Shown: one piece after another, positions 43,566-52,313 of the stretch
Layout of the letters: each line of letters opens with the position of its first letter
Numbering within the stretch: position 1 is the stretch's first letter
Source of the DNA: an uncultured Porphyromonadaceae bacterium
GTDB taxonomy: Bacteria; Bacteroidota; Bacteroidia; Bacteroidales; Muribaculaceae
Assembly: GCA_947178165.1 (NCBI GenBank)
Contig: CAMWXH010000007.1
Coordinates: 1 to 58,022 of the forward strand
DNA length: 58,022 nucleotides
Direction of reading: 5' to 3'
The notes under the pieces: model-generated
Told to the model about the DNA's origin: nothing
The model's input: the letters and a program-made list of their open reading frames with translations, nothing else
The model's database searches: none
Translations under genes and position numbers: made by a program

Positions 43566-43904
43566 TTAGACCTCATTCAATAAAAGATGTTAAAATGCCA
43601 GAGCGGCTATCTTCGAGCTAAAATATTCTTTTTCAGAAGGAGCAACCTTCGCGTTGCGACTGAAGGAAAAGGATATTTGAGCCGGAGAGAGCCGGACAGA
43701 AGGTAATTTAAAACATCTGATTGAAAATTTCTTAAATTATAAAAAAAATCAATGGATTTAAAATTACCTTATTCCCGCAGCTGCACCTCGTCTATCGCTT
43801 GGCAGATTCAGTCACATAGCCCGCTATGCTCCTGAATCTGCCAAGCGATATTCAAGGCACATCTGCGACTCTGGCATTAACAGATTTTATTGAGTGAGGT
43901 CTTA
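43566..43904. repeat. Palindromic intergenic element 2 (MITE-like)
   Basis: About 340 bp. Terminal inverted repeats of about 35 bp (43568-43603 and 43869-43902) begin AGACCTCA.TCAATAAAA and end TGCCAGAG. TTA flanks both ends as a possible target duplication. Inside are two hairpins: 43605-43693, with a 22-nt head at 43639-43660, and 43793-43850, with an 18-bp perfect stem around a head at 43811-43832; plus AAGGTAATTTAAA / TTTAAAATTACCTT between them. No ORF. Confidence 0.7.
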
Positions 43905-43914
43905 TTGCTACAAT

Positions 43915-43955
43915 ACAAAAAATGTTAATACCCCGAAAGGCATTAACATTTTTAA
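43915..43955 (-). terminator. Terminator of the C10 peptidase gene
   Basis: AAAAATGTTAAT pairs with ATTAACATTTTT around CCCCGAAAGG; T run on the minus strand. Confidence 0.75.
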
Positions 43956-44008
43956 GTTTTGGTTTATATATTCTTCTTTATTTGTAGTGATATAGCTATT
44001 GATTAATG

Positions 44009-46321
44009 CTATTTCACCATCACTTTTTTCCCGTCAATGATATATAGTCCGGGTGAAAGAGGTTCCTGACATTTCTGTCCTTGGAGGTTATATATTACCT
44101 TGGAAACTCCCTCGGAGTCGGTTAAGTCATTTATCCCGGTTGAAATATCTGCAATTGTGAATTGTATAGAATTGTTAATAGTCATTTGTTGCTGACCATT
44201 GAAAACAGCCGCCATATAAGTTCCGGGTTCAAGAGAGGATAGATTGACAGTCGCTGTAGCATTTGCAGATTCTCCTCCACTGAGATATAGAATGTTGCTA
44301 TTTCCGGCTCCGACTGAGCGTCCGCCTCCTGCATTGAATATTGCAACGGTAAGAGTGTTGGCAAAATATCCTTCATCGCAGTTGACCGTAAAGCTAAATT
44401 TAACAGCCGACGGATCTGTCACAGGATTAGGAGAATCAAGGGAGAAGGCTCCAATTGAAATTGAAGTATTAGCCGGTGCCTGGGCTATCGATACCTCAAC
44501 TGGTTCACTGATAGGATTTCCGCTTTCATTAACAAATAGAATGAAATATGTGCCCGGGGTCAAAGGATTATTCTGGTAAGAATGGAATGTGCCGATATAA
44601 TCGGTAATATTGTCGGTAGTCTCAGGGAGCACGTCAATAGGACAATATTCCGACTGGCTTGCCTCATTCTCATTAGCATCAATGAGTATAGGAATCACTT
44701 CTCCGATATATTCTTTCGCTGTGCTGTTAACTACGGAGAACTTCAAGGGGAATTTTTGTCCGATATAGATTGTGGAGGGAGCAGTGACATTGGTCACCGT
44801 GACAGATGCTTGTTGCGGAGTTGAAATTGCAGCTGTGCCACCGCTTACTGAAGCTGTCAAACTGCCTACTTTCCCAACCTGCGCTCGCATATCCTCCCAA
44901 CCGGAACCGGCATTATAGGCCGGAGTTATGGAATATTCTCCATCTGAAAGGGAAGGGAAACGGAACGAGTAACCGCTATATCCGCTAAATACAGGCATTG
45001 CCTCACTAGATACAGGCCCCGATATATATTGGTCGTAACTGCCGTCATTTGATTTAATATGCGCTCCTACTATACCTCCGGCAGGAATTTCAGTCATGCT
45101 TAGATTGAAAAAGCCGTCATTCTCCTCAACCACTGTCAGAGTTAGCGGGTTCCCTGCCGAAACGTTCTGTTGTTGCGAAGTAAGGTTGCCTGTGCAGTAC
45201 ATCAGATATACCGGTTTGGAATCAGCCTTTGGAGGTTGAACGCCAAGAGCAATCTGCTGGCCCGAGTTGAACCCTCCTGCGCCACCGCCGATACCTAAGC
45301 TGGCGGGATTAAGCGCAGTGAGAAGGAAATAACCGTCGCTCATGCCTCCCCAGCCCCAGTTGAAATGGAAATACCCATCCTCACTATAGCCGTCGCAAAT
45401 GAACTGGTGACCACCGGCTGTGCCTTGACCCGCATAAAGTACGGGAAGCCCTTTCTCAAGGTCGGCATATATCATATCCTCCCAATCATACAGACCATAA
45501 TAGTCGCGCATTGGCATCCATAGCCCTTTGTCATAATCGAAATATTCGAGAAATGATTGTCCCATTGTGATAGTGGAAGCACTGCTCTCATTCGAAGTGT
45601 AACCCATATCCACGCTTACTCCGCAGGCATACATAAGAGTTGCAACAGCCTTCTTCTGCTCATCCGTGCTCGAGTCGCCGTAGGTATTGGTCATGTTTGC
45701 CCAATCAAACGTGGTATTGCCATAATCAAAACTTAAAGTCTTATTGCCCGTTTCCCATTTGTAAGAATGTTCCCCTTTCCCTTTTTCAGGATAATTATGA
45801 TATTTCATCACCTGTGCCATAGCTGTAGCAACACAACCTGTCACAGAGCGCGCCCCATTATCTAAAGGACACATATCATTATAAGGTGCGCCTTGGTTCC
45901 ACCTTGTCTCGGTCAGAGGAGCGATAGGTTTCCTGGTGGGACGCGCCTTAGCTTCAACCGGGGCTTTCTTTAGTCCTTTTTGTGAATTAAGATAAGAGAG
46001 TTCACGGTTATAATAATCAAGCCAATATTCAAGACCGGGATTCCCTTTTGCCGTGAAGTCTGCATTCTCGGAATAAGCTAACAATGCGGGAGCCTCATCA
46101 TTATCGGGCAGGATCATGTAACCTTCAGAAAGGGTGAAGACATAGAGGTTCCCAACTGCAGAATGAAATTTTGGCGATGCTTTAAATTTACCGGCAACTT
46201 TCCGTGAGCTGGAGGTGGCATTTAAACGTTGCAAAGCCTCTTTCGGACTTACATGCGCAGCGTATGTGGCCCCTGAAAACCCAAGGGCGGCGATGCTTGC
46301 GAGGAGTAGTGATTTTTTCAT
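44009..46321 (-). CDS. C10-family (streptopain-like) cysteine protease with type IX-like sorting tail
   Basis: A 770-residue secreted protease from ATG 46321 (signal peptide MKKSLLLASIAALGFSGATYA). An inhibitory Spi-like propeptide follows (about 22-120; VSPKEALQRLN). The catalytic domain has Cys163 in TGCVATAMAQVMKYH, His305 in AGGHQFICDGY and Trp322 in FNWGWGG. Beta-rich repeats follow (about 370-690). The C-terminus, YNLQGQKCQEPLSPGLYIIDGKKVMVK-like, resembles the type A sorting domain of the type IX secretion system. Inferred: exported, self-inhibited protease acting on host or microbial proteins. The 22 upstream in-frame codons look non-coding. Confidence 0.87.
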   Translation of the reverse strand: MKKSLLLASIAALGFSGATYAAHVSPKEALQRLNATSSSRKVAGKFKASPKFHSAVGNLYVFTLSEGYMILPDNDEAPALLAYSENADFTAKGNPGLEYWLDYYNRELSYLNSQKGLKKAPVEAKARPTRKPIAPLTETRWNQGAPYNDMCPLDNGARSVTGCVATAMAQVMKYHNYPEKGKGEHSYKWETGNKTLSFDYGNTTFDWANMTNTYGDSSTDEQKKAVATLMYACGVSVDMGYTSNESSASTITMGQSFLEYFDYDKGLWMPMRDYYGLYDWEDMIYADLEKGLPVLYAGQGTAGGHQFICDGYSEDGYFHFNWGWGGMSDGYFLLTALNPASLGIGGGAGGFNSGQQIALGVQPPKADSKPVYLMYCTGNLTSQQQNVSAGNPLTLTVVEENDGFFNLSMTEIPAGGIVGAHIKSNDGSYDQYISGPVSSEAMPVFSGYSGYSFRFPSLSDGEYSITPAYNAGSGWEDMRAQVGKVGSLTASVSGGTAAISTPQQASVTVTNVTAPSTIYIGQKFPLKFSVVNSTAKEYIGEVIPILIDANENEASQSEYCPIDVLPETTDNITDYIGTFHSYQNNPLTPGTYFILFVNESGNPISEPVEVSIAQAPANTSISIGAFSLDSPNPVTDPSAVKFSFTVNCDEGYFANTLTVAIFNAGGGRSVGAGNSNILYLSGGESANATATVNLSSLEPGTYMAAVFNGQQQMTINNSIQFTIADISTGINDLTDSEGVSKVIYNLQGQKCQEPLSPGLYIIDGKKVMVK

Positions 46322-46542
46322 AGATATATTTTTATAATGGATATGCAGTTTTTGAAGCTTGAAGTTTAAAGAGCTTCTATTATTCACTCACATATTAATT
46401 CAACGACTCTCAGCCTTGATTTGTTCGCAATGTGCTGTGAGGGGGGAGAATAACTGATGGCGCAATGTTGTTTGAAAGTCATTTTATTATTAATTTTGTG
46501 TTCAGAATAAATCCGGTTAGAGCCAATAAAAGAGCTGTCATA
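46322..46542. other. Divergent region, C10 protease / RecD-like helicase
   Basis: 221 bp. Plus-strand promoter: GTTG 46467-46470 (one mismatch), 20 nt, TAATTTTG 46491-46498, about 45 bp before the helicase ATG. No clear protease promoter recognised. Confidence 0.5.
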
Positions 46543-47964
46543 ATGAATGAGTTTGAAAATAAGGATATAGAAAAAAAGCGTCCCCTTGTTGAAAGCGCAT
46601 TGTCCACGCTTCCCTTCACTCCCCATGCCGACCAGATGCGATTGCTTGAGAAGCTTTCTGATTTTGTGGAGAGTGGGGAACCTAACGGTGTGTTCGTTTT
46701 GAATGGATATGCCGGTACGGGTAAAACCTCCATGGTGGGTGCATTCATAAAGGCTCTTCGGGCATGCCGGAGAAAAGTGGTTGTAGTCGCGCCTACGGGA
46801 CGTGCGGCGAAGGTGGCGCAATCCTTTTCAGGTCATTCTGCATCAACTATCCACAAACTGCTTTACCGTGGAAACAGTGCCGATCCGGGCAACACAACCT
46901 TCTTTTTAGCCCGGAACACTACTCCCGACACGGTTTTTATTGTTGACGAGGCCTCCATGATCTCTGATGCTCCGGATGCTTCAGGACGTTCGTTGCTTTT
47001 TCATTTGGCCCGTTATGTTTATTCCTGTCCGGGGTGCAAGATGATTCTTGTAGGCGATGAGGCACAGCTTCCGCCTGTTGGGCAATCGGGCAGCACAGCC
47101 ATGCATCCTGAGCGATTGAGGGGCATGGGGCTATCTCCGGTGACACATTCCCTTGACTTGCCTGTGCGACAGGCGGCCATGAGCGGAATTATACATAATG
47201 CCACTTTCCTGCGTCAAAAACTGTTCTATCCTGATTCCGATGCACCCGATGCCCTTTTCATAAAGGATTTCCCCGATGTAGAGGCTATCTCTTCGGAAGA
47301 CCTTGCTGAATCTCTTGCCACTTCCCATGCTGAGGTGGGGGAGGATGAGACTCTGATCATCACCCGTTCCAATAAGCGCGCCAACGACTTCAACCGCTCC
47401 ATACGCAATATCGTGATGTATGCCGAGGAACCTCTCGAAAGAGGCGACCGGGTGGTCATTTCCAAGAATGATTATTACTGGGCAAAGCAGAATGATATGG
47501 ATGGTTTCATTGCAAACGGAGAGACAGCCGAGGTGACATGGGTTGGGAAAACGGAAAAAGCTTACGGACGTTATTTCACCGATGTTGAGCTGCGGTTTGT
47601 TTCCGACGGGCGCATAATGGGGGCAAAGGCTATGTTGCGCTCGCTTGTGTGCGAAGGTCCGGCGATTCCTCGCGCTGAGATGGAGCGTTTCTATACAAGA
47701 GTGATGGATGCCTACGAAGGGGAGCTGTCAAAAAAAATAAAGGGAGCCTTGGAGGATCCCTATTATAATGCCTTGCAGATGAAATATGCCTATTGCGTCA
47801 CGTGCCATAAAGCGCAGGGCGGCCAATGGAAACACGTTTACATTGATATGGGGGGCATTGCCCCGGAAGCGATGACAGGCGATTTTTACCGTTGGCTCTA
47901 TACAGCCGTCACGCGTGCCACCCAGAAAGTATTCTTCATCAATCCGACGATGAAGCTGATGTGA
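46543..47964 (+). CDS. RecD-like superfamily 1 DNA helicase
   Basis: A 473-residue helicase from ATG 46543 (26 further in-frame codons upstream overlap the promoter and are excluded). Walker A GYAGTGKT (55-62), motif Ia APTGRAAKVAQ, Walker B TVFIVDEASM, motif III GDEAQLPPVGQSG, and a UvrD_C_2-like end with VTCHKAQGGQWKHVYID and YTAVTRATQKVFF. It resembles the compact RecD2/Pif1-type helicases common in Bacteroidales; probable role in repair or fork processing. Its 3' end overlaps the convergent CCA-enzyme gene by 26 bp. Confidence 0.88.
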   Translation: MNEFENKDIEKKRPLVESALSTLPFTPHADQMRLLEKLSDFVESGEPNGVFVLNGYAGTGKTSMVGAFIKALRACRRKVVVVAPTGRAAKVAQSFSGHSASTIHKLLYRGNSADPGNTTFFLARNTTPDTVFIVDEASMISDAPDASGRSLLFHLARYVYSCPGCKMILVGDEAQLPPVGQSGSTAMHPERLRGMGLSPVTHSLDLPVRQAAMSGIIHNATFLRQKLFYPDSDAPDALFIKDFPDVEAISSEDLAESLATSHAEVGEDETLIITRSNKRANDFNRSIRNIVMYAEEPLERGDRVVISKNDYYWAKQNDMDGFIANGETAEVTWVGKTEKAYGRYFTDVELRFVSDGRIMGAKAMLRSLVCEGPAIPRAEMERFYTRVMDAYEGELSKKIKGALEDPYYNALQMKYAYCVTCHKAQGGQWKHVYIDMGGIAPEAMTGDFYRWLYTAVTRATQKVFFINPTMKLM

Positions 47965-49375
47965 CATCATGCGTCAGTCCATATTCCGGAGCTATCTCTA
48001 AAATAAGATTCCATGCCGCATCGTGTTCGTATGGTATCTTCCCTTCGAGGATAGCCTCTTTCACCACATCCTTCAGCTCGCGAATCACAGAAGAGGGTTC
48101 GATATTGAAATAATTCATTATCTCATAGCCATCGATAGGCGATTTCCATACGCGCAGTTTGTCGGCATCGGCAATCTGGCTCATCCTTTCCCGGAGCTTG
48201 GCAAAGCCTTCGAGCTGTCGGCGCACCTTTGCCGGGTTTTTCGAAGTTATGTCGGCTTCGGCAAGCAACATCAGGTCGTCGAGATCTTCTCCGGCATCAG
48301 TGATTAGTCGCCGAACTCCTGAATCCGACACCCCCTCCTCTCCGACAGATTGCGGACGCATGTGGAGCCCCACAAGCTTCGCCACATATTTCATCTTCTC
48401 GTTGAGAGGAAGTTTCATGGCCTTGAATACCTTTGGAATCATCTTCTCGCCGATGAAATTATGATTATGGAACGTCCAACCGATCTTCTCGTCATATCGT
48501 TTAGTCTTGGGCTTCCCTATATCGTGTAGCAGGGCGGCCCATCGGAGCCATTCGTTTTCGCTGCGTTCAGCCACATTATCCACCACCTGAAGCGTATGTA
48601 AGAAATTGTCTTTGTGTCCGCGCCCCTCTTTTGTCTCCACCCCTTTTAGGGCATACAAGGAAGGGAAGATTATCTCTAACAGGCCGGCCTCATCCAGAAG
48701 GATGAACCCTTTGGATGGTTTCGGGGAACGCATAATTTTAGAGAGTTCGTCATTTATCCGTTCCTTGGTGATGATGTCTATTCGGTGACGGTTGCGTTTT
48801 ATGGCCTCGAATGTTTCGGGGTAAATGTCAAAATCAAGTTGCGTGGCAAATCGGATTGCCCGCATCATCCTCAGTGGGTCGTCGGAGAATGTGATGTCCG
48901 GGTCGAGCGGAGTGCGGATGATTCTGTTGTGAAGGTCGAGTATGCCGTTGAAAGGATCCACCAGCTCCCCGAATCTATCCTTGTTGAGGGAGATCGCCAT
49001 AGCGTTGATAGTGAAGTCCCGTCTCTTCTGGTCATCCTCTAAGGTGCCATCTTCCACTATAGGATTCCGGCTCTCACGGTGATATGACTCACGTCGTGCG
49101 CCCACAAATTCCAGTTCGAGGTCTCCTGATTTCACCTGAGCGGTGCCATAGTTGGCATAAACGGAGAGATGCTTGCGCCTGTTGAGACGTTCCGCCACAC
49201 GTTCGGCTAATTCAATGCCGCTCCCGACAGTGACAAAATCTATGTCGGAAGATGAACGGTTAAGGAAGATATCTCTTACATATCCTCCCACCACATATAC
49301 TTCGCGGCCCATCGCGTCGGCCGTCTCACCAATCTGCCGGAACACCGGCAATTTAAGATCGTCGCTTAGATTCAT
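47939..49375 (-). CDS. CCA tRNA nucleotidyltransferase / poly(A) polymerase family with HD domain
   Basis: A 478-residue protein. Nucleotidyltransferase head: VYVVGGYVRDIFLNRSSSDIDFVTVG (catalytic DxD) and RRDFTINAMAISL. The RNA/ATP-binding part has DPLRMMRAIRFATQL. The HD domain has LLHDIGKPKTKRYDEKIGWTFHNHNFIG. It adds or repairs the tRNA 3' CCA; poly(A) addition cannot be excluded by sequence. Last gene of the run from gldH through the M24 peptidase, coupled to the latter by an ATGA overlap. Confidence 0.9.
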   Translation of the reverse strand: MNLSDDLKLPVFRQIGETADAMGREVYVVGGYVRDIFLNRSSSDIDFVTVGSGIELAERVAERLNRRKHLSVYANYGTAQVKSGDLELEFVGARRESYHRESRNPIVEDGTLEDDQKRRDFTINAMAISLNKDRFGELVDPFNGILDLHNRIIRTPLDPDITFSDDPLRMMRAIRFATQLDFDIYPETFEAIKRNRHRIDIITKERINDELSKIMRSPKPSKGFILLDEAGLLEIIFPSLYALKGVETKEGRGHKDNFLHTLQVVDNVAERSENEWLRWAALLHDIGKPKTKRYDEKIGWTFHNHNFIGEKMIPKVFKAMKLPLNEKMKYVAKLVGLHMRPQSVGEEGVSDSGVRRLITDAGEDLDDLMLLAEADITSKNPAKVRRQLEGFAKLRERMSQIADADKLRVWKSPIDGYEIMNYFNIEPSSVIRELKDVVKEAILEGKIPYEHDAAWNLILEIAPEYGLTHDVTSASSSD

Positions 49376-50562
49376 AATTCCTGAAGCTCCTCGGGGAACA
49401 CTGTCAGATTCTCCAATCCGTTATCGCCTACACGATATGTGTTTTCAACACCTACCGCGCCTACATGGGGGATAACGAATTTAGGCTCGAGGGCAATAGT
49501 CATATTTTTTTGAAGCGGTTGATGGTTGCGTTCCATCACCACAGGCTGTTCATTCAATTCAATTCCGATGCCGTGGCCAATGAATTTGGCCTTATTTACG
49601 TGGCCCATGAAATAATCTTGGAGTCCTTCAGCTTCAGCCATCTCCACAGCCCTTTTGTAGAGAGTGGAGATTGGGGTGCCGGGAAGAGCTATCTTCTCCA
49701 GTTCTCGCAGGATTGCGCGCGAACATTCGTGAGCTTTCCTTGCTTGCTCGCTTATCGACTCAAGATACCACGTTCGAGTCATATCCGACTGATAGCCGTT
49801 AAAGCCGCCGTTCATGTCGAGCATTACCGACGTGCCGGGCTTTATGGTCTTCCCATTGGCTCCAACGGGCAGTGATGGATCCACTCCGCCTCCTCCCATC
49901 GCGAAATCGTATGGAGAAGCCACATCAGCATTCTCTCCCGAAATAACCGAACCAAGATTCAATTCCATTCTCGACCCGGCGGCACGGAGATAGCCGAGGC
50001 AACCCTCAAGCCTCAGGATTCGCTCCACCTCTATCTGCAATTCGAGATCGGTCATACCCGGTTGGAAGCAGCTTGAAACCTGTGAGTAGGCGCGCGCCTG
50101 ATGCATGCCATCCTCCCTGATCTTGGCAATCTCATATTCGGTCTTGACCATGCGCGCCTGGCGCATAATCTTGGAGGCATTCTTGATCTCCCTTCCCGGG
50201 AAGAGGGATTTAAGTCTTTCTACCTCCGAATAGAGGAGGTCGTCAAATTCCAATCCCGGTTTCGAAGGGATTGGATAACCGTGTTGCTCCATCCAGGCCG
50301 GAATCACCTCCGGTTTGTGGATGTTGAACACATCCGGAGCATTTTCGGGTGCCACGCTCGGTGGAACCATAAACCATACCGGTTCGCGCTCGGGCATCAC
50401 GAGCAGATAACCGCGAAACACGCACCCGGAGAGATAAAAGAGGTTGGTGGTTGACGATATGAGGAGTGCGTCGCAATCGCCCTCGGCCATTGCATTCCTC
50501 ACTTTCTCAAGTCGAAGCTTAAACTCCGCTTTCATATCCGGAAGGAGAAAAGGATAAATCAT
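49372..50562 (-). CDS. M24-family Xaa-Pro peptidase
   Basis: A 396-residue metallopeptidase from ATG 50562, which overlaps the upstream stop as ATGA; a longer in-frame start (50694) lies wholly within the upstream gene and is rejected. N-terminal creatinase-like domain (about 1-145), then the pita-bread domain: Asp ligands in VMLDMNGGFNGYQSDMTRTW, His in FIGHGIGIELNEQP, Glu in IALEPKFV and VGVENTYRV. All five metal ligands are present, so it is probably an active prolidase or aminopeptidase P. No signal peptide; cytoplasmic. Confidence 0.88.
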   Translation of the reverse strand: MIYPFLLPDMKAEFKLRLEKVRNAMAEGDCDALLISSTTNLFYLSGCVFRGYLLVMPEREPVWFMVPPSVAPENAPDVFNIHKPEVIPAWMEQHGYPIPSKPGLEFDDLLYSEVERLKSLFPGREIKNASKIMRQARMVKTEYEIAKIREDGMHQARAYSQVSSCFQPGMTDLELQIEVERILRLEGCLGYLRAAGSRMELNLGSVISGENADVASPYDFAMGGGGVDPSLPVGANGKTIKPGTSVMLDMNGGFNGYQSDMTRTWYLESISEQARKAHECSRAILRELEKIALPGTPISTLYKRAVEMAEAEGLQDYFMGHVNKAKFIGHGIGIELNEQPVVMERNHQPLQKNMTIALEPKFVIPHVGAVGVENTYRVGDNGLENLTVFPEELQEL

Positions 50563-51098
50563 AATCTGAGATTCTGTATTTTTTTGAAGAGGGTTTGCGA
50601 ATTGTCGTTGTTGGTTTCCACCGACAGGATAAGCCCGATATCCATTATACCCCGAGTGTTTTCGGGCACCGATAGGGATTGCAATTCCACGCAATAGCCC
50701 GGACGGAGCGCAATCCCGGTGTCGATTGTATCAACCGATTCATATACCACATATGACCCCTTCCCAATAGGGGTGTCGGGGGGAGGGGAGAGCTTAATTG
50801 ACAAAGTGTCAGACTTAACTGTTCCTTCGTCATCCTCCTGATGAATCGCCAAGTGCAGCGGTGCGGGATTGCTCAGAATGGAAAATCTCACGCTCAGAAG
50901 GAGGGAATACCTGTCGGAAGGATTATTCAGGGAGTCTTCAGGCCATGGGAAAAAGGGAATCACATTCACCGGGTCCCAGCCTTCAGCCGGGATAGGGGCA
51001 TATTTGGACCATACCACATTATTCACTCTCCGGCATCCCATTAACAACAAGGATGCCGAAGCAATGAAAAGCAATATGAACCTTATGCTATGCCTCAT
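50559..51098 (-). CDS. gldH: GldH-like lipoprotein
   Basis: A 179-residue lipoprotein from ATG 51098 (lipobox SLLLMGC). The frame is open 81 codons further upstream, but that part is Arg/Ser-rich antisense-like sequence inside the ricT-like gene. The mature protein (VVWSKYAPIPAEGWDP, YSLLLSVRFSI, DTLSIKLSPPPDTPIGKG) fits GldH, and gldH normally lies beside the PSP1/RicT gene in Bacteroidetes, as here. GldH was defined in gliding; its role in non-motile gut species is unclear. Start overlaps the upstream stop by about 11 bp. Confidence 0.7.
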   Translation of the reverse strand: MRHSIRFILLFIASASLLLMGCRRVNNVVWSKYAPIPAEGWDPVNVIPFFPWPEDSLNNPSDRYSLLLSVRFSILSNPAPLHLAIHQEDDEGTVKSDTLSIKLSPPPDTPIGKGSYVVYESVDTIDTGIALRPGYCVELQSLSVPENTRGIMDIGLILSVETNNDNSQTLFKKIQNLRL

Positions 51099-52311
51099 TC
51101 TTTGGTTGCTGTGGTTTCTTCTTTTTAGGACGGTCGTTGCGCTGCTGATTCCTGTTTGATTGCTTCCCCTTCGGCTGATTCTGCTTCGGCTGGGCATTCT
51201 GATTGTTCTGGTTGCTCTGGCCGTTCCCTTTCTTCTTTTTCTTCTTGGACTTGTCGAAACGCGTAAGGCTCTCCTGCTCCACAAGGTCGATATACTCTTT
51301 CTTGGGCTTCTCCTTTCCGCTTTCCGGCTCGAGGGAGTCAACCTTTATTCCCTGTTTGTTGAGGGCTATGATCTCGAAAGCACGCGAAGCATCAATGGTC
51401 ACAAGGTTGGCCGGCACGGATTTATCAGTTGAATAGGTAACCTTCCTTGCCAAAATATCCGGCTTGAAATAGAAGAAGAGGCCATCCTTTGTTTCAAGCA
51501 CAGCATCCTTGGGTGGCAGCTTGCGGTGGGATTCCGAATACGCATCTATCTCGAAATTGAGGCAGCATTTCAGTTTTGCGCACTGGCCTGCCAGTTTCTG
51601 CGGATTCATCGACAGATCCTGCACGCGCGCTGCGCCCGTGCCGACAGATACGAAATGGGTCATCCAGGAGGAACAGCACAAGGGGCGACCGCAAGGGCCG
51701 ATCCCTCCGATTCTCCCGGCCTCCTGACGCGCGCCGATCTGCTTCATCTCGATGCGCACCTTGAATGTGTCGGCAAGTATGCGGATAAGCTTACGGAAAT
51801 CCACACGCTCATCCGCTATGTAATAGAAGATAGCTTTTCCCCCATCGCCCTGATATTCCACATCGCCGATCTTCATGTTCAGCTCGAGGTCTTCGGCTAT
51901 CTTTCGGGCGCGGATCATCGTGTCGTGTTCTCGCGAGCGGGCTTCATCAAATTTCTCGAGGTCGTGAGCCGTGGCCATGCGGAACACTCTTTTCAGTTCC
52001 GCATTCTGCGCAACCCCGGCCTTCCTCATCTGACGCTTCACAAGCGGGCCCACCATCGAGACGCGGCCGATGTCATGACCCGGCGCGGCCTCTACGGCAA
52101 CGATATCGTCAATCTTGAGGTCAAGGTTATTCGGATTGGAATAGAAGCCGGTGCGCGTATTCTTGAACACTACCTGCACTGCGTTGAAATCTGACGCAGA
52201 GGAGATGTCTTCAAGCCAGTTGGTAGCATATAGCTTCCCGCGTGGGCATCCTCCATCCGACAGGTTCGCCTGTTTCCTGCCTGACGCTGAATCTTTATTC
52301 TCCACTTCCAT
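51088..52311 (-). CDS. PSP1-domain protein, RicT/YaaT-like
   Basis: A 407-residue protein. The PSP1 domain occupies about 75-290: DDIVAVEAAPGHDIGRVSMVGPLV and the Cys-rich signature GPCGRPLCCSSWMTHF ... KLAGQCAKLKCCLNFE, whose cysteines bind an Fe-S cluster in B. subtilis RicT. The last 70 residues are Lys/Gln/Asn low-complexity and probably disordered. B. subtilis RicT works with RNase Y in mRNA processing, and rny lies just 2 bp upstream here, supporting the same partnership. Confidence 0.87.
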   Translation of the reverse strand: MEVENKDSASGRKQANLSDGGCPRGKLYATNWLEDISSASDFNAVQVVFKNTRTGFYSNPNNLDLKIDDIVAVEAAPGHDIGRVSMVGPLVKRQMRKAGVAQNAELKRVFRMATAHDLEKFDEARSREHDTMIRARKIAEDLELNMKIGDVEYQGDGGKAIFYYIADERVDFRKLIRILADTFKVRIEMKQIGARQEAGRIGGIGPCGRPLCCSSWMTHFVSVGTGAARVQDLSMNPQKLAGQCAKLKCCLNFEIDAYSESHRKLPPKDAVLETKDGLFFYFKPDILARKVTYSTDKSVPANLVTIDASRAFEIIALNKQGIKVDSLEPESGKEKPKKEYIDLVEQESLTRFDKSKKKKKKGNGQSNQNNQNAQPKQNQPKGKQSNRNQQRNDRPKKKKPQQPKNEA

Positions 52312-52313
52312 CT

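Noticed and set aside
51099..51341. Arg/Ser-rich N-terminal extension of the GldH-like protein
   Set aside because: It lies inside the ricT-like gene in another frame and precedes a clear lipoprotein signal peptide.
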